A stretch of DNA of 64,000 nucleotides from Nostoc linckia z4 (GTDB lineage: Bacteria; Cyanobacteriota; Cyanobacteriia; Cyanobacteriales; Nostocaceae), in contig NZ_LAHA01000004.1 in assembly GCF_002608075.1 (NCBI RefSeq), positions 164,444 to 228,443 on the forward strand, given 5' to 3'. Under the pieces are notes generated by a model. That model saw only the letters and a list, made by a program, of their open reading frames with translations. It searched no databases and was not told the DNA's origin. The translations under genes were made by a program, and so were the position numbers. Within the stretch, counting starts at the first letter, position 1, and every line of letters begins with the position of its first letter. Shown here piece by piece: positions 63,517 through 64,000 of this stretch.

Positions 63517-64000
63517 ATGTCTACAAATTCATCTTCTCTATCAAGCAGATTTTTAGAAAAAATTTTTCCAATTTTCTTTAGTTCCAAAGTACGCCAACTG
63601 GATAATATACCTGGGCCAAAACCAATTTTTCCAGTAGGGAATATTTTGGATTTTTTTGGCAATGATATTCATAAATTGCTTTATAATTACGCCTTAGAAT
63701 ACGGTGATTTAATGTGTTTCTGGTTAGGGGGAAGACCTAACTTACTAATCAACGATCCAGCCCTGATTGAGCAGGTATTAGTAACTCATCGGGATGATTT
63801 TTATAAAAATTCACCTCAAAAAGTTGCAAAGCCAATAATGGGAGGTAGTCTCATCCTTAGCAATGGAAAAGACTGGGAATTTAAACGTAAAAATCATCCT
63901 TTTTCAGCAGCAGGAATCGAAACTTACTTTCAGAAAATAATTCCTGTGGTTAGGAAGACTACCAGAGAACATCTAGAAACATTGGCAAAATCTTATGCAG
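63517..64000 (+). CDS. Cytochrome P450 (N-terminal 161 residues; continues beyond window)
   Basis: ATG with AAGGA ten bases upstream. Proline-rich hinge IPGPKPIFPVGNILDF at about 35-50, then the beta-1 region YGDLMCFWLGGRPNLLINDP and helix C signature DWEFKRKNHPFSAAG (W-x3-R/K). The haem Cys region lies outside the window. No N-terminal TM anchor, so soluble. Downstream of a lipoxygenase, it may process hydroperoxides or fatty acids; class (CYP110-like or other) undecided. Confidence 0.9.
   Translation, partial: MSTNSSSLSSRFLEKIFPIFFSSKVRQLDNIPGPKPIFPVGNILDFFGNDIHKLLYNYALEYGDLMCFWLGGRPNLLINDPALIEQVLVTHRDDFYKNSPQKVAKPIMGGSLILSNGKDWEFKRKNHPFSAAGIETYFQKIIPVVRKTTREHLETLAKSYA

Noticed and set aside
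1..64000. tRNA, rRNA, tmRNA, RNase P RNA or prophage
   Set aside because: No cloverleaf with CCA-end pattern, conserved rRNA stretch, integrase or phage structural gene was seen on reading both strands. A covariance-model search was not possible, so small RNAs cannot be excluded.

Overview
The window is chromosomal DNA from a filamentous (Nostocales-type) cyanobacterium. The evidence is the frequent HIP1 octamer GCGATCGC, abundant heptanucleotide STRR tandem repeats (GTCAACA, GGGGCAT, GGGGAAA, ACTAATG and similar), and cyanobacterial gene content: the acyl-lipid desaturases DesC/DesA/DesB, a BciB-type divinyl chlorophyllide reductase, SbtA/SbtB, GH100 neutral invertase, CHAT/TPR proteins and very large multi-sensor kinases. 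The species cannot be named from this window. No tRNA, rRNA, CRISPR array, prophage or complete transposase was seen.

Layout. 1-4316: 5' part of a giant surface or secreted protein (DUF4347, FG-GAP, Calx-beta, lamin-tail-like, RTX), running off the left edge. 4.3-5.8 kb: gene-free, with overlapping MITE-like elements. 5.8-7.7 kb: NarL-type response regulator and histidine kinase. 8-13.6 kb: tyrA, a pentapeptide-repeat protein, a DUF1517-like protein, a lipoprotein and small hypotheticals. 14-16.7 kb: OmpR-type regulator/kinase pair and a NYN/LabA-like protein. 17.3-21.6 kb: desC, desA and desB on the minus strand. 21.7-26.9 kb: Met-gamma-lyase-like PLP enzyme, ABC exporter, small membrane protein, bciB. 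27-32.8 kb: a three-gene cassette of a 16-unit TPR-CHAT protease-like protein, a small acidic protein and a CorA-shaped two-TM protein. This is the best candidate for an undescribed conflict or cell-death system. 33-46 kb: a 20/21-bp repeat array, neutral invertase, rsmB, a TerB-like protein, a small thylakoid-type membrane protein, a class A PBP, folK, a Nudix/ADP-ribosylglycohydrolase pair and an SPFH protein. 46.3-51.3 kb: a 1649-aa hybrid kinase. 51.3-58.5 kb: ABM protein, PHP phosphoesterase, purM, small genes, a SAM methyltransferase, trpB, a SUI1/YciH protein and a YqaE/Pmp3 peptide. 58.9-60.9 kb: sbtA-sbtB-carbonic anhydrase (inorganic carbon uptake). 61.5-64 kb: lipoxygenase and the start of a cytochrome P450 (oxylipin pathway).

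Themes. (1) Mobile and short repeats are still reshaping genes. Heptad repeats lie in frame inside rsmB and inside the ATPase domain of the giant kinase. A palindromic element flanked by a 25-bp direct repeat appears to have broken a GTGA stop/start overlap in the CHAT cassette. (2) Three neighbouring gene sets make biochemical sense together: desaturases (polyunsaturated lipids) with lipoxygenase and P450; ADP-ribosylglycohydrolase with a Nudix ADP-ribose pyrophosphatase; SbtA with SbtB and a Tat-exported beta-carbonic anhydrase.

All calls rest on reading motifs and composition by eye. No database search was run.
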